A DNA stretch of 42,661 nucleotides from Arthrobacter rhombi (GTDB taxonomy: Bacteria > Actinomycetota > Actinomycetes > Actinomycetales > Micrococcaceae), in NCBI RefSeq assembly GCF_900163545.1, contig NZ_FUHW01000012.1, positions 1 to 42,661 on the forward strand. The letters are read 5' to 3'. Below are positions 1-8,905 of this stretch, one piece after another. Position numbers and translations under genes: made by a program. The notes beneath the pieces are model-generated. The model was not told where the DNA came from, ran no database searches, and saw only the letters and a program-made list of their open reading frames with translations. Each line of letters opens with the position of its first letter. Position 1 is the stretch's first letter.

Positions 1-199
1 TCAGAAACGCTACCAACTACGTGGACTCGCGCTACCGTCAAGCGCTACTCGCCAACAGGACTTGTACTTAAGGTACGGCGTCGTGCGAGTACTCTTCGAG
101 CGGTTCGATGGCTTGATTTAGTTCGGTTCTTCCCTGAGTCAGCGCTATGGACGCATCAGTCCGATAGATATCCCCAGAAAATGAGGAATGTGCATATCC

Positions 200-208
200 T
201 GTGGATAA
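200..208 (-). promoter_or_regulatory. DnaA box
   Basis: TGTGGATAA on the plus strand is a perfect reverse-orientation TTATCCACA DnaA box. A second, near-consensus box, TTGTCCACC, lies at 269-277. Their position on either side of parS indicates origin-proximal DNA. Two boxes are too few to call an origin here. Confidence 0.6.
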
Positions 209-220
209 GTCAAAGATGAG

Positions 221-236
221 TGTTCCACGTGAAACA
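221..236. other. parS centromere-like site (ParB binding)
   Basis: TGTTCCACGTGAAACA matches the 16-bp bacterial parS consensus exactly. ParB binds this site and spreads from it to load SMC and segregate origins. parS sites cluster around oriC in actinobacteria, so this one fixes the chromosomal location of the window. It lies 12 bases from a perfect DnaA box. Confidence 0.92.
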
Positions 237-755
237 CCGGGAGTGGTACACCTGGCCACCATCCAGATTTGTCCACCGAGCGCGGCACATGATTTCGCGG
301 ACGTCCTCGTTCTGGGAAGTTGCAGGAAGAACCAGGTCGCGAGAACATCACTCAAGAAAGACGTCTTCGGGACTCCATGAGTCGAGGCTCGTTCCCCCTG
401 GATTAAGCAACTAATATCAGCTGGTGAACAGGGTCATTCGTCATTCGGGAAATCGTTGCAACCGAAAGGTGATGCATCTGCGCAAGTTACCAGCGAGTTG
501 TATGGATTCAGGATGGGCTCACCGAGGGCGAAGAGTCCCGAGTTCAGGGCTCTGGAAAGCAGAGGTCTGCTGGAAGCAGCCGCGCCTGGTCCCCGGGTTA
601 CAAACGGCAAGGAAGGACGAGTTTCCGTGTGCACACTTCGATCTATCCGAAGGTGGTCTCTGAAGCCGTCGCGTCGTCGCTCCGAGGCACCAACTTCCGG
701 CAGCGTCGCGGCGAATTCCAAGCGACAAGAATGGCGATGGAGGCATCACGTGAAA

Positions 756-792
756 ACGGGGCCGTTCCCATGTCGCATGGAAACGGCCCCGT
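756..792 (-). terminator. Rho-independent terminator of trxA
   Basis: An 11-bp perfect inverted repeat (ACGGGGCCGTT with AACGGCCCCGT) sits 39 bases beyond the trxA stop. Read on the minus strand, the hairpin is followed by a short T run (GTTTTC), as expected for an intrinsic terminator ending the minus-strand transcript. Confidence 0.85.
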
Positions 793-830
793 GACGGAGC
801 TGCTGAACCGCAGTTCGCCGGAATCACTCT

Positions 831-1154
831 CTAGAGGAAGGCGGCAAATTCCTGCTCGAGTGCCTGCTTGGGCTTGGCGCCGATTGAGCTAGCCACGTGC
901 TCGCCCTTGTCGAAGACGTAAACCGCCGGAATGCTGGTGATGCCGTATTTTGCGGCGATGCCCGGATTATCGTCGACGTTGACCTTAACCACGTCGACCT
1001 TCTCGGCGTGCTCAGCAGCGATTTGATCGAGGATCGGGGAGAGCTGACGGCAGGGGCCGCACCATTCGGCCCAGAAATCCACGATGACGGGCTTCGGTGC
1101 ATCCAACACGTCTGCCTGGAAGGAACTGTCGGTGACATCTTTTGCTTGGCTCAT
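831..1154 (-). CDS. trxA: Thioredoxin
   Basis: A 107-residue cytosolic thioredoxin that reduces protein disulfides and is recharged by thioredoxin reductase. The active site WCGPC is at residues 31-35 within the usual DFWAEWCGPC context, and the downstream cis-proline segment (TSIPAVYVF) is present; the length is standard for TrxA. The start is preceded by AAAGGA about 11 bases upstream. It lies 27 bases downstream of trxB on the same strand and is followed by a strong terminator, so trxB-trxA form the end of a minus-strand transcript. Nothing unusual is seen. Confidence 0.97.
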   Translation of the reverse strand: MSQAKDVTDSSFQADVLDAPKPVIVDFWAEWCGPCRQLSPILDQIAAEHAEKVDVVKVNVDDNPGIAAKYGITSIPAVYVFDKGEHVASSIGAKPKQALEQEFAAFL

Positions 1155-1181
1155 GGTTGGTCGTCCTTTCTAAAGGGGGTA

Positions 1182-2162
1182 CTAGTTGGAAACTGCTACG
1201 GTCTGCTCCGCCGAGGCAGGCAGAGCAGAGAGATAGTGTTCGACGTCCAAAGCTGCAACACAGCCGGAGCCGGCAGCGGTCACTGCCTGACGGTAGGTCG
1301 GGTCGATGACGTCACCGGCCGCAAAGACGCCAGGGAGCTGGGTCTTGGACGTTCGACCTTCGACGGCGATGGTTCCGTCGGTAGTCAGGGCCAATTGATC
1401 CTTGACCAGTTCGGTCCGCGGGTCGTTGCCGATGGCAACGAATACGCCCGTCACCGAAAGTTCGGTCTCGGTGTTATCGAGAAGATTGCGAAGCTTCAGG
1501 CCGGTGACCTTCTCCGAGCCCAATACATCGTCAACAGCGGAGTTCCAGAGGAATTCGATTTTGGGGTGGGCCAAGGCGCGGTCGGCCATGATCCTGGAGG
1601 CACGTAGCTCTTCCCTGCGGTGGATGACGGTCACCTTGGACGCGAACTTCGTGAGGAAGAGCGCCTCTTCCATGGCAGAATCGCCACCACCCACCACGGC
1701 GATTTCCTGATCGCGGAAGAAGAAACCGTCGCATGTGGCACACCATGAAACACCGTGTCCCGACAGCCGCTTTTCGTTGGGTAGACCCAATTCACGGTAC
1801 GCGGAGCCCGTGGAGATGATGACCGTGTGGGCCCGGTAGACGTCGCCACTGGCGAGGGTGACCGTTTTGATATCCCCTTCAAGTTCGACGTTGGACACGT
1901 CTTCATACTGGATCTCCGCGCCAAACCGCTCGGCTTGAGCCTGCATGTTGTCCATGAGATCCGGTCCGAGGATTCCCTCACGGAATCCCGGGAAGTTCTC
2001 GACGTCGGTGGTGTTCATCAGTTCGCCACCTGCGGTGACGGAGCCAGCGACGACCAACGGAGCCAGATTGGCGCGGGCCGTATAGACGGCTGCCGTATAG
2101 CCAGCCGGTCCTGAACCGATGATGATGACGTCGCGAACGGCATCGGGTGTATCTGTTGCCAC
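1182..2162 (-). CDS. trxB: Thioredoxin-disulfide reductase
   Basis: A 326-residue NADPH- and FAD-dependent low-molecular-weight thioredoxin reductase, the electron donor to TrxA encoded directly downstream. Visible features are the N-terminal FAD-binding GSGPAG (about residues 16-21), the redox pair CATC at 141-144, the NADPH-binding GGGDSA at about 158-163 followed by HRRE, and the C-terminal FAD motif AAGDV. The start codon is GTG with GGAAGGA upstream. About 110 bases separate it from the upstream pseudokinase gene, leaving room for its own promoter, though none is obvious. Confidence 0.97.
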   Translation of the reverse strand: MATDTPDAVRDVIIIGSGPAGYTAAVYTARANLAPLVVAGSVTAGGELMNTTDVENFPGFREGILGPDLMDNMQAQAERFGAEIQYEDVSNVELEGDIKTVTLASGDVYRAHTVIISTGSAYRELGLPNEKRLSGHGVSWCATCDGFFFRDQEIAVVGGGDSAMEEALFLTKFASKVTVIHRREELRASRIMADRALAHPKIEFLWNSAVDDVLGSEKVTGLKLRNLLDNTETELSVTGVFVAIGNDPRTELVKDQLALTTDGTIAVEGRTSKTQLPGVFAAGDVIDPTYRQAVTAAGSGCVAALDVEHYLSALPASAEQTVAVSN

Positions 2163-2275
2163 GCGGTGTGTCCTTCCCTCTCAGACCGTGCGTTGTCGCA
2201 GCTGCGATGCACGGGTATTGATGATCTCTTGCCCTACACAACGAAGCGGTGCCGGGCTCTATTCCCTCAGTGGTC

Positions 2276-3922
2276 CTAGGACACCTTGATCTCGGCGACC
2301 TGCAGTCCATACGGGCGTGAACTATTGGATGTGCTGGCCAGACGGGGAAGCTCGGTGATGTTGAAGAACACGTATTTGCCCTTGACCGGCTGATCGTCAT
2401 CCCCGGAGACCGGAACGGTCACGGTGGGACCAGTAAAGGATCCTGACGTTACTTCCTTGGCCGAACCAAGGTCTTCGGAATCACCGACGCTGATCTGGAA
2501 CGCACCGCCGGTTCCGTTGAGTCCGGATAATTCGACTTCGGAGATGGTGGCTTCTTCCTTCAGCTCCACGACCAAGGCCATGTTGGAGGCAAAACCGCCG
2601 AATTGCGGGGTCGTGAAGGAATAGGAACTGTATAAGCTGCCCTGGTTACCATCGATGGCCTTGGGCAAGGTGGAATCCGTCTCGGCGTTCAGGGCCTGGT
2701 TACCGGGAACGACTCGTGAAATTCCGGTGACCTCGGGCTCTACTGCCGTCTTCGGTGAGGGAGCCTTTGACTCGCCCTTCTTGGAGGAAGCTCCCGGTGC
2801 GGACGGTGCCTGGCTGGTTTCCGCAGCCGTCTTGGGTGCATCGTTCTTGCCTAGGGTGTTGAACGCGAAGACGACGGCGATGACCAATACGACGACCAAT
2901 AGGGCCCCCACCAGCAGGCGGCTGAAGCCACTTCCTGCTGGCTTATCCTCCGGCTCCTCGTCGTCGAGCTCTTCCTCGGGAGCGGAGAAGTGGCGGGCGC
3001 CGGCAGGGAAGATGGCTGCAGGACGCTCGTAGTGGTCCTCCGCAACCGGTTGGCTGCCGCGCTCGGCAGTTCCCGCGGCTGCTGCAGCGGCACCGGCGGC
3101 GAGCTGGCCGTCGCCCCGGTCCGCTGCGTGGGAGTCGGCATCCGAAGCATCCTCGTCGTCGGCGCCCCACAGGGAAACTTTCTCCGTTTCACCCGTGGCG
3201 TCATCGTCCACTTCAGCGAGTGATTCCGCAGGCTCCTTGGGAGTCGTGGGGGGAGTCTGCGGGCGCGGTGGAACGTTGGCTGCGGCCGCAGTTGGTGGAG
3301 TGGATTCCGTGGGCTCGTCGGCCTCGGTCGAGGCGTCAGCAGCGGGGGTTGGCGATTCGTCGGCTGCCGCGTCGATTTCGGCGGCCTCGGCGTCCGCTTC
3401 GGGTGATCCCGAAGCCTTCTTGCCACGTCCTAGACGGCTGGTGAAGCCGGTGAGTTTCTTGGCGACCCGGCCTCCGACATTACGTTCCTCATTGGCCTGA
3501 AGTTCTTCCCAGTATTCTTCCTCATCGTCATAGACCTCCGGTTCCGCGCTGCGGGTGACACCGAAGATCTCCGAGCCCAGGGTGTCGGTATAGAAGGGTT
3601 CGATGAAGGGAGCGTCGCGTTGGATGACCAGATCGAGCAGATCGGCAGGACTGGCGGTGTTGGTGATGAGGTAGGTACTGCCATCCGAGATGCCGAGGTC
3701 CAGGACCTGCATGGCCCCATAGCGTTCACCGGTGGCGATCTCGCGGGCACTCGTCGCCACCTGGCTCGCGTTTTCCGGTGAGGCCACGAGGATGCTCACC
3801 GAGCGATTCAGCACCTGATCCATCCCAGCCAGGACAGCGTCGCCGTCGGCGGAGGTCAAAACCAGTTCGGTGACCTTATACCGGCCCCCAAGAACGGCTC
3901 CGACATCGATGGGCTGCGACAC
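2276..3922 (-). CDS. Membrane pseudokinase with extracellular discoidin-like domain (MurJ partner)
   Basis: A 548-residue protein (564 if the upstream ATG at 3970 is used). The N-terminus (GGRYKV and the next ~130 residues) resembles the N-lobe of a Ser/Thr kinase fold but shows no HRD or DFG catalytic motifs. A long acidic, Ala/Pro-rich linker follows, then one transmembrane helix (after SGFSRLLVGALL), then an extracellular C-terminal domain of F5/8-type-C character (AIDGN, LVVELKEEATISEVELSG). In Mycobacterium tuberculosis the same pseudokinase plus outer domain is fused to the C-terminus of the MurJ homologue MviN, where phosphorylation by PknB recruits FhaA. Here it is a separate gene just downstream of murJ, so a role in regulating lipid II flipping is inferred. 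I prefer the GTG start at 3922, which has GGGAG upstream. Confidence 0.75.
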   Translation of the reverse strand: MSQPIDVGAVLGGRYKVTELVLTSADGDAVLAGMDQVLNRSVSILVASPENASQVATSAREIATGERYGAMQVLDLGISDGSTYLITNTASPADLLDLVIQRDAPFIEPFYTDTLGSEIFGVTRSAEPEVYDDEEEYWEELQANEERNVGGRVAKKLTGFTSRLGRGKKASGSPEADAEAAEIDAAADESPTPAADASTEADEPTESTPPTAAAANVPPRPQTPPTTPKEPAESLAEVDDDATGETEKVSLWGADDEDASDADSHAADRGDGQLAAGAAAAAAGTAERGSQPVAEDHYERPAAIFPAGARHFSAPEEELDDEEPEDKPAGSGFSRLLVGALLVVVLVIAVVFAFNTLGKNDAPKTAAETSQAPSAPGASSKKGESKAPSPKTAVEPEVTGISRVVPGNQALNAETDSTLPKAIDGNQGSLYSSYSFTTPQFGGFASNMALVVELKEEATISEVELSGLNGTGGAFQISVGDSEDLGSAKEVTSGSFTGPTVTVPVSGDDDQPVKGKYVFFNITELPRLASTSNSSRPYGLQVAEIKVS

Positions 3923-4020
3923 TATTGACTCCCGGGATTGATGGTGTGTAGCTGGGCATGCTGTTGCCATGCTTCGACCATGTTACCGGTGTCCCTACCC
4001 AGCGGGCGGGACATTGTGTC

Positions 4021-5724
4021 CTAGCGGCGCAACCTTCTGCCGAGGTCCGGCACCCGTTTGGCCGCACGGCCGATGAAATCTTCAAGTTCTGGCACGTTGG
4101 CTGCCTTGAGCAACAGCAGGTAGACCACGGCCATCACGCTACCGACGACGACGATGCTGATGAGCGCCGTAAAGATCGATTCCCAGGCAAATCCGTTGGA
4201 ATACCCGCCCATGAACCAGAGCACGAGGGCCCCGGCGGCCCCCGAAATGGCCGAGTACCAGCCGATCCGGATATAGGTGTTAAGGACTTTCCTCGTGCCG
4301 TAGTCGCCGTAGCGGCGGACGACGAGGAAGTGGGCGATGACGGCCGAGAGGATGTTCGTGACCCCGTAGAGCAGTGCGATGCCCAGGGCGATCTTGGTCG
4401 CCGGCAGGACCGCTGCCAGGGCGTAGGCGATGACCACGCCGATCACGGCGATGGAAGATTGGATGATCATCGGCGTCTTGGTGTCCTCCTCGGCAAAGAA
4501 GACCCGAATGAGGAAGAAATGGATGCTCTTGAAGGGCAGGCCCAAGGCCGTCAGAAGCAGGAGCTGTCCGATCGCTGCCCCGGCAATGGCTGAATTGGCA
4601 CCGGCACCGCTGAAGAGCCGTCCCAGGGGACCGGCGAGGACGATGAAGGCGATCGTGGCGAACACGACGGGCACCGCCGTCGTGCGCAATCCGAGCGAGA
4701 GGGTGGGAGCGACCTTCTCACGTTTATTATCGGCGAAGGCGCGCGAGAGCTCGTTGAAGAGGACGGTGGCCAAGGACAGGGCGAAGATCGAGTGCGGCAG
4801 GACGGTGACCAGCTGCATCGCGTTCAGTGCTTGTTCGCCCGGGACGGCTGCGGCCTGTTCCGGTGGCAGAGAGCTCCGGGCGTTTGCCGCGCTGGAAACC
4901 AGCCGGGCATAGATCAACGAAGCGACATTGCCCATGGTCATCGAACCGAGTGTCCAGGCCGCCAGCTTGCCGACGTGACGTAATCCCATGCCACGCCAGT
5001 TGAATTTGGGACGGATCCGCAGACCTGAACGCGCCAACGGAATAAAGAGCACCAGCGCCTGGATGGCGATGCCCAGGGTCGAACCGCCGGCGATCCAGAG
5101 GGTCTGCATCGACGTCCAGTTCGCCAACTGGTCAGGATCGCCGTCGTACTTGCCGAAGGACATCATGAACCCGATGATGACCAGGATCTGCACGACGTTA
5201 TTGGCGACCGGCGCCCACATGTATGCGCCAAATCGTCCGTGGGCATTCAACGCCTGACCGACGACGGCGTAGACGCCGTAGAAGAAGATCTGCGGGAGAC
5301 ACCAGTAGGCGAAAGCGGTGCCCAGGGTGAGCATCGGTGCCGACCAGTCCTTGGTCAGGATGGTGATGATGGGACCTGCGCCCAGGGTCAACAACACCGT
5401 GAAGACGCCCATCACCACCATGGTCAGGGTGATGAGCTTGCTGGTGTAGTCAGAGCCCTTATCCGCGGCCCGGGAGGCCTTGATCAGCTGCGGAACCAGC
5501 ACGACATTGAAGATGCCGCCGGCCAACAGCATGAAGATGATGTTGGGGATGACATTGGCTTTTTCAAAGATGTCAGCCACCATGGCGTTGGAGCCGATGG
5601 CCACGGCCAGCAGGGCCGTGCGGACGAAGCCCAGGACCCGGGACACAATCGTCCCGGAGGCCATGAGGTGATAAGCCTTGGCGTTCGAACCAGCTTTCCG
5701 GTCCGTGGTGGTCTCAGTTGCCAT
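4021..5724 (-). CDS. murJ: Lipid II flippase MurJ (MviN family)
   Basis: A 567-residue polytopic membrane protein with about 14 hydrophobic segments and the MOP-superfamily N-terminus (SGTIVSRVLGFVRTALLA). MurJ flips lipid-linked peptidoglycan precursors across the cytoplasmic membrane. The protein ends shortly after the last membrane segment (RVPDLGRRLRR) and lacks the C-terminal pseudokinase fused to mycobacterial MviN; that module is the next gene downstream. The start overlaps the end of the NUDIX gene by 11 bases, implying cotranscription and coupled translation. Confidence 0.95.
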   Translation of the reverse strand: MATETTTDRKAGSNAKAYHLMASGTIVSRVLGFVRTALLAVAIGSNAMVADIFEKANVIPNIIFMLLAGGIFNVVLVPQLIKASRAADKGSDYTSKLITLTMVVMGVFTVLLTLGAGPIITILTKDWSAPMLTLGTAFAYWCLPQIFFYGVYAVVGQALNAHGRFGAYMWAPVANNVVQILVIIGFMMSFGKYDGDPDQLANWTSMQTLWIAGGSTLGIAIQALVLFIPLARSGLRIRPKFNWRGMGLRHVGKLAAWTLGSMTMGNVASLIYARLVSSAANARSSLPPEQAAAVPGEQALNAMQLVTVLPHSIFALSLATVLFNELSRAFADNKREKVAPTLSLGLRTTAVPVVFATIAFIVLAGPLGRLFSGAGANSAIAGAAIGQLLLLTALGLPFKSIHFFLIRVFFAEEDTKTPMIIQSSIAVIGVVIAYALAAVLPATKIALGIALLYGVTNILSAVIAHFLVVRRYGDYGTRKVLNTYIRIGWYSAISGAAGALVLWFMGGYSNGFAWESIFTALISIVVVGSVMAVVYLLLLKAANVPELEDFIGRAAKRVPDLGRRLRR

Positions 5725-6241
5725 GCTGCGTCAGGAGGTCGCGGGCTAACTCCGCGATGCGGCGCTCGTTGGGGAAGGAGAGCTTCCTGCCCAGATCGGC
5801 GATCGGGATCCAGGCAACGTCCACTGCCTCGTGATCCGGATCGTTGTCGATGGTTAGTTCTCCACCGGTGGCCTCGAGCAAAAAATGATGGACCGTCTTA
5901 TGCACGCGGTAGTTCGTCACGGTAAACCAGTAATCGATGCTGCCCAGCGGGGCGAGAATCCTCCCGGCGATGCCGGTTTCCTCGTCGACCTCCCGCACGG
6001 CTGCTTCTTCATTGGTTTCCTCGCCTTCGGGGTGGCCCTTGGGCAGGCACCATTCCAGCCGACCGCCCCGGTTATAGCGGGCAATGATCGCCACCGGGAG
6101 TCCGGGCAACGCCGTATCGACGATGACCCCACCGGAGGAGATTTCCTCGACGGTGGGCAGGGAGTGCTGGCCCGGCTGCGCAGACGCCATGGAGGCGTTC
6201 AGCGGTGTGCGCTTCGGAGCGCGGGGTACTGGATGGGCCAT
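5714..6241 (-). CDS. NUDIX hydrolase
   Basis: A 175-residue protein with a NUDIX box: GHPEGEETNEEAAVREVDEE fits the GX5EX7REUXEEXGU pattern and supplies the metal-binding glutamates. Such enzymes cleave nucleoside diphosphate-linked substrates; the substrate cannot be told from sequence. A NUDIX gene next to murJ and divergent from cca is a common actinobacterial arrangement. The frame extends 23 codons upstream to 6310, but that part is rich in basic residues and runs into the cca promoter region, so I place the start at the ATG at 6241. The ribosome binding site is weak for either choice. Confidence 0.88.
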   Translation of the reverse strand: MAHPVPRAPKRTPLNASMASAQPGQHSLPTVEEISSGGVIVDTALPGLPVAIIARYNRGGRLEWCLPKGHPEGEETNEEAAVREVDEETGIAGRILAPLGSIDYWFTVTNYRVHKTVHHFLLEATGGELTIDNDPDHEAVDVAWIPIADLGRKLSFPNERRIAELARDLLTQHGN

Positions 6242-6338
6242 GGAAACCACTCTATCCATCTTTGCTGTGCACTTCTGCCTGCCCCGCGTATGACGCGCGT
6301 CAGGTGGCAACGGAAAAATCTGACAAGCTTAACGGACT

Positions 6339-7802
6339 ATGCAGCAGCTACCCGCACCATCCGCCCTCAGGACGCTCCTTCCCGCCGTCGTCTTCGAACT
6401 GGCCGACCGTTTCACCTCGGCCGGCCACGCACTGTCCCTGGTGGGGGGCCCCGTGAGGGACCTGTTCCTGGGGCGTGTTTCCCCGGACCTTGACTTCACC
6501 ACCGACGCGGATCCGGACCAGACGTTGACAGCGGTCTCCGGTTGGGCGGATGCGACCTGGGAGGTCGGCAGGGCCTTCGGAACGATCGCACTGCGGCGCG
6601 GGGAGCACACCATCGAGGTCACGACCTATCGAGCGGACGCCTATGACCCGGCCTCCCGTAAACCGATCGTGGCCTTTGGCACTTCCTTGCAGGAAGACCT
6701 GTACCGCCGCGACTTCACCATGAACTCGATGGCACTTCGCCTGCCCGAGCTTGAACTGGTGGACCCCTACGGAGGATTCGAAGACCTGGAACAGGGCCTG
6801 ATCCGTACCCCCGGAACCCCTGCCTCCTCCTTTTCCGACGACCCGTTGCGCATGATGCGTGCCGCGAGGTTCGCCGCCCAGTTGGGCGTCCGCGTGGACC
6901 CCGAGGTCGAGGAGGCGATGACCGATATGGCCGCGCGAATCGACATCATCTCCGCCGAACGGGTCCGCGACGAACTCATCAAGCTGATGACCGGGCGCCA
7001 TCCCCGGGAAGGGGTCGACCTGCTGGTGCGCACCGGATTGGCCGACCACGTGCTGCCCGAGGTCTCGGCACTCCGCCTGGAAGTCGACGAGCACCATCGG
7101 CATAAGGACGTCTACCAACACTCCCTACAGGTCCTGGATCAGGCAGCCTCCTTGGAAACCGGACCCGAGGGGGAGGTGCCCGGCCCCGACTTCGTGCTGC
7201 GCTTCGCGGCGCTGCTGCACGATATCGGCAAGCCGGCGACCCGGCGTTTCGAACCCAACGGGGCGGTCAGCTTCCGTCATCACGATGCCGTCGGCGCCAA
7301 GCTGGCCAAGAAGCGGATGCGGGCGCTGCGCTTCGATAATGACACCATCAAGGCCGTCGCCCGCCTGGTGGAACTGCATATGCGTTTCTACGGCTACGGC
7401 GATGCCGGGTGGACGGATTCGGCGGTACGGCGCTACGTCACCGATGCCGGGGCAGTGCTGCCACGGCTGCTGCGGCTCACCCGTTCGGATGTGACTACCC
7501 GCAACCGGCGCAAGGCCGATTACCTGGCCTTTGCCTGCGACGACCTGGAACGTCGGATCGACGAGTTGGCCGAGCAGGAACAAATGGACGCCATCCGTCC
7601 CGACCTCGACGGTGGACGGATCATGGAACTGCTGGGGATCGGGCCCGGACCGGAGGTCGGTCGAGCCTATAAATTCCTGTTGGAGCTCAGGCTGGACCAC
7701 GGCCCATTGGGGCCCGACGCTGCATCGAAGGCGCTGGTCGCCTGGTGGTCGGGGCAGGGGTCCGATCGTGAAACTGACGAAAAGAGGATGAACGATGACT
7801 GA
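6339..7802 (+). CDS. cca: CCA tRNA nucleotidyltransferase
   Basis: A 487-residue class II nucleotidyltransferase that builds or repairs the 3' CCA end of tRNAs. Visible motifs are GGPVRD (36-41), the metal-binding DLDF (50-53), the RRDFT-like segment, the RMMRAARFAAQL helix of the RNA-binding domain, and an HD domain with LLHDIGKP at about residue 290. The HD extension is usual in actinobacterial Cca/PcnB-like proteins. It is transcribed divergently from the NUDIX gene. The last 8 bases overlap the start of the downstream phosphatase gene, so the two are translationally coupled. Confidence 0.95.
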   Translation: MQQLPAPSALRTLLPAVVFELADRFTSAGHALSLVGGPVRDLFLGRVSPDLDFTTDADPDQTLTAVSGWADATWEVGRAFGTIALRRGEHTIEVTTYRADAYDPASRKPIVAFGTSLQEDLYRRDFTMNSMALRLPELELVDPYGGFEDLEQGLIRTPGTPASSFSDDPLRMMRAARFAAQLGVRVDPEVEEAMTDMAARIDIISAERVRDELIKLMTGRHPREGVDLLVRTGLADHVLPEVSALRLEVDEHHRHKDVYQHSLQVLDQAASLETGPEGEVPGPDFVLRFAALLHDIGKPATRRFEPNGAVSFRHHDAVGAKLAKKRMRALRFDNDTIKAVARLVELHMRFYGYGDAGWTDSAVRRYVTDAGAVLPRLLRLTRSDVTTRNRRKADYLAFACDDLERRIDELAEQEQMDAIRPDLDGGRIMELLGIGPGPEVGRAYKFLLELRLDHGPLGPDAASKALVAWWSGQGSDRETDEKRMNDD

Positions 7803-8385
7803 ATTGCCCCGCTTATGGCTGGTCCGCCACGGTGAGACCGAATGGTCCCGTAGTGGCCAGTACACCGGGCTGACCGATTTGCCGCTCACGGCCCATGGTG
7901 AGGAACAGGCGCGCATCGCCGGACGGAAGCTGGCAGCCATCCAGAAGGCCGGCACGTCCTTCGACCTCGTGATGACCAGCCCGTCGCAGCGTGCTGCCCA
8001 TACCGCCGACCTGGCAGGGTTCCCCCACGCGGAAACCGTCCAGGACGCGCATGAATGGGATTACGGCGAGTACGAAGGCATCCGTTCGGCCGAGGTGCGC
8101 GAAAGAAACCCCAGTTACCTGATTTGGGATGATGGGGTCCCCGGTGGGGAGACCATCGAGCAGGTGGGGGTCCGCGCGGAACGGATCGTGCAGCGGGTCC
8201 GTACCGAGCTGGCCGATGGCGGCAACGCAGTGCTCTTCTCCCACGGGCACTTCTCCCGCATCCTTGCGGCGACGTGGTTGCGCCTCGGCGTCGGCCAGGG
8301 ACGCCACTTCCTCTTGGGCACGGCCGAAGTCTGCCGCCTCGGCTGGGATAAGAAGACCCCGGCCGTCGAAGCCTGGGGGCTGTAG
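7795..8385 (+). CDS. Histidine phosphatase family protein (phosphoglycerate mutase-like)
   Basis: A 196-residue member of the histidine phosphatase superfamily. The catalytic motif LVRHGETEW is near the N-terminus (phosphohistidine at His12), with the second catalytic histidine in FSHGHF at about residue 149 and the acidic residue in EWDYGEYEG. Members include acid phosphatases and cofactor-dependent mutases. The short length and lack of mutase-specific insertions favour a phosphatase of unknown substrate. It overlaps cca by 8 bases and is followed by a strong hairpin. Confidence 0.92.
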   Translation: MTELPRLWLVRHGETEWSRSGQYTGLTDLPLTAHGEEQARIAGRKLAAIQKAGTSFDLVMTSPSQRAAHTADLAGFPHAETVQDAHEWDYGEYEGIRSAEVRERNPSYLIWDDGVPGGETIEQVGVRAERIVQRVRTELADGGNAVLFSHGHFSRILAATWLRLGVGQGRHFLLGTAEVCRLGWDKKTPAVEAWGL

Positions 8386-8397
8386 AAGGACGACGAC

Positions 8398-8431
8398 GAA
8401 TCCGGCGTGTCGCCTTCGACGCGCCGGATTC
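8398..8431 (+). terminator. Hairpin terminator after the cca operon
   Basis: A 15-bp stem (GAATCCGGCGTGTCG paired with CGACGCGCCGGATTC, one G-T pair) with a CCTT loop lies 12 bases after the phosphatase stop. No T run follows, which is common in high-G+C actinobacteria. Confidence 0.75.
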
Positions 8432-8591
8432 TGGCAGGAAATCAGCAGAAAGTTTCGGCCCGGGCTGGCGCTCGAGGCCGATCTTAAGTTACGTTGATAC
8501 CGGTGATTGAGAGATCTCAATGAGATGTCTTGGCCCGTGGACCTATTAACCGCCGACGCGTTCGGCCCGTTCACCGAAGGAGGTGGGAATC

Positions 8592-8693
8592 GTGATGATC
8601 ATCCAAAATACGACGGCAGTGGCTACCACTGCGCACGTTGACGGAATCCGTGATCGTGCCTTGTTCCCCACCTTCGGAACGGCGAACCGCTAG
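8592..8693 (+). CDS. Small ORF A, 33 codons, strong ribosome binding site
   Basis: GTG or, three bases on, ATG opens a 33-codon frame preceded at 7 bases by AAGGAGGTG, a near-perfect anti-16S complement and the best ribosome binding site in this part of the window. The peptide begins (V)MIIQNTTAVATT and ends FGTANR. I recognise no family. About 200 bases without a gene precede it (8386-8591); they contain the preceding terminator and a short palindrome, ATTGAG-AGAT-CTCAAT, near 8504-8519. It may be a leader peptide or a regulatory small protein; translation is likely, function unknown. Confidence 0.5.
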   Translation: MMIIQNTTAVATTAHVDGIRDRALFPTFGTANR

Positions 8694-8751
8694 ATACCAG
8701 CGCCGCTGTTCCAGACCTCCCCATCCCGAGGTTCCGAACGAAAGAACAGCG

Positions 8752-8904
8752 ATGTCCGCGCAATCCAGCACCACCCGCCCCTCCGGCCTCCGTTCCGCCG
8801 AACTCTTCGTCACCGGCCCCGACGTTCTGCGCGCCAGGCCCCTGATGAACGAGCCGGCTGCCCGTCAGGTATGCCTCCCCGATATGTCCCGGGGAGGTGA
8901 ATAA
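8752..8904 (+). CDS. Small ORF B, 50 codons, upstream of and coupled to ORF C
   Basis: A 50-codon frame (starts MSAQSSTTRPSGL, ends DMSRGGE) with a weak purine-rich stretch (GAAAGAAC) before its ATG. Its last codons form one arm and the loop of a hairpin that hides the ribosome binding site of ORF C, and its stop lies one base before the ORF C start. That layout is typical of a leader frame whose translation exposes the next initiation site. No known family is recognised. The codon choice is high-G+C like the neighbours. Confidence 0.45.
   Translation: MSAQSSTTRPSGLRSAELFVTGPDVLRARPLMNEPAARQVCLPDMSRGGE
8874..8897 (+). promoter_or_regulatory. Hairpin sequestering the ORF C ribosome binding site
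   Basis: CCTCCCCG at 8874-8881 is perfectly complementary to CGGGGAGG at 8890-8897, an 8-bp stem with an 8-base loop. The 3' arm is the Shine-Dalgarno sequence (GGAGG) of ORF C. In the folded RNA the site is closed; ribosomes translating ORF B would open it. The pairing is seen directly; the regulatory role is inferred. Confidence 0.5.
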
Positions 8905-8905
8905 C

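Larger units (their letters stand above)
1..755. other. Origin-proximal intergenic region without a recognisable gene
   Basis: This stretch contains several short open frames on both strands, but none has a family resemblance I recognise, a convincing ribosome binding site or a plausible partner. It does contain a perfect parS site and DnaA boxes (listed separately). In many actinobacteria parB lies close to trxA, so the chromosome-partition genes may lie just left of the window; I see no ParB C-terminus in the first 220 bases. The rest (about 300-750) shows nothing I can name. Confidence 0.6.

Noticed and set aside
1..71. A short plus-strand frame at the left edge (NATNYVDSRYRQALLANRT) as the end of parB
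   Set aside because: It does not resemble the ParB C-terminus or any family I know; too short to support.
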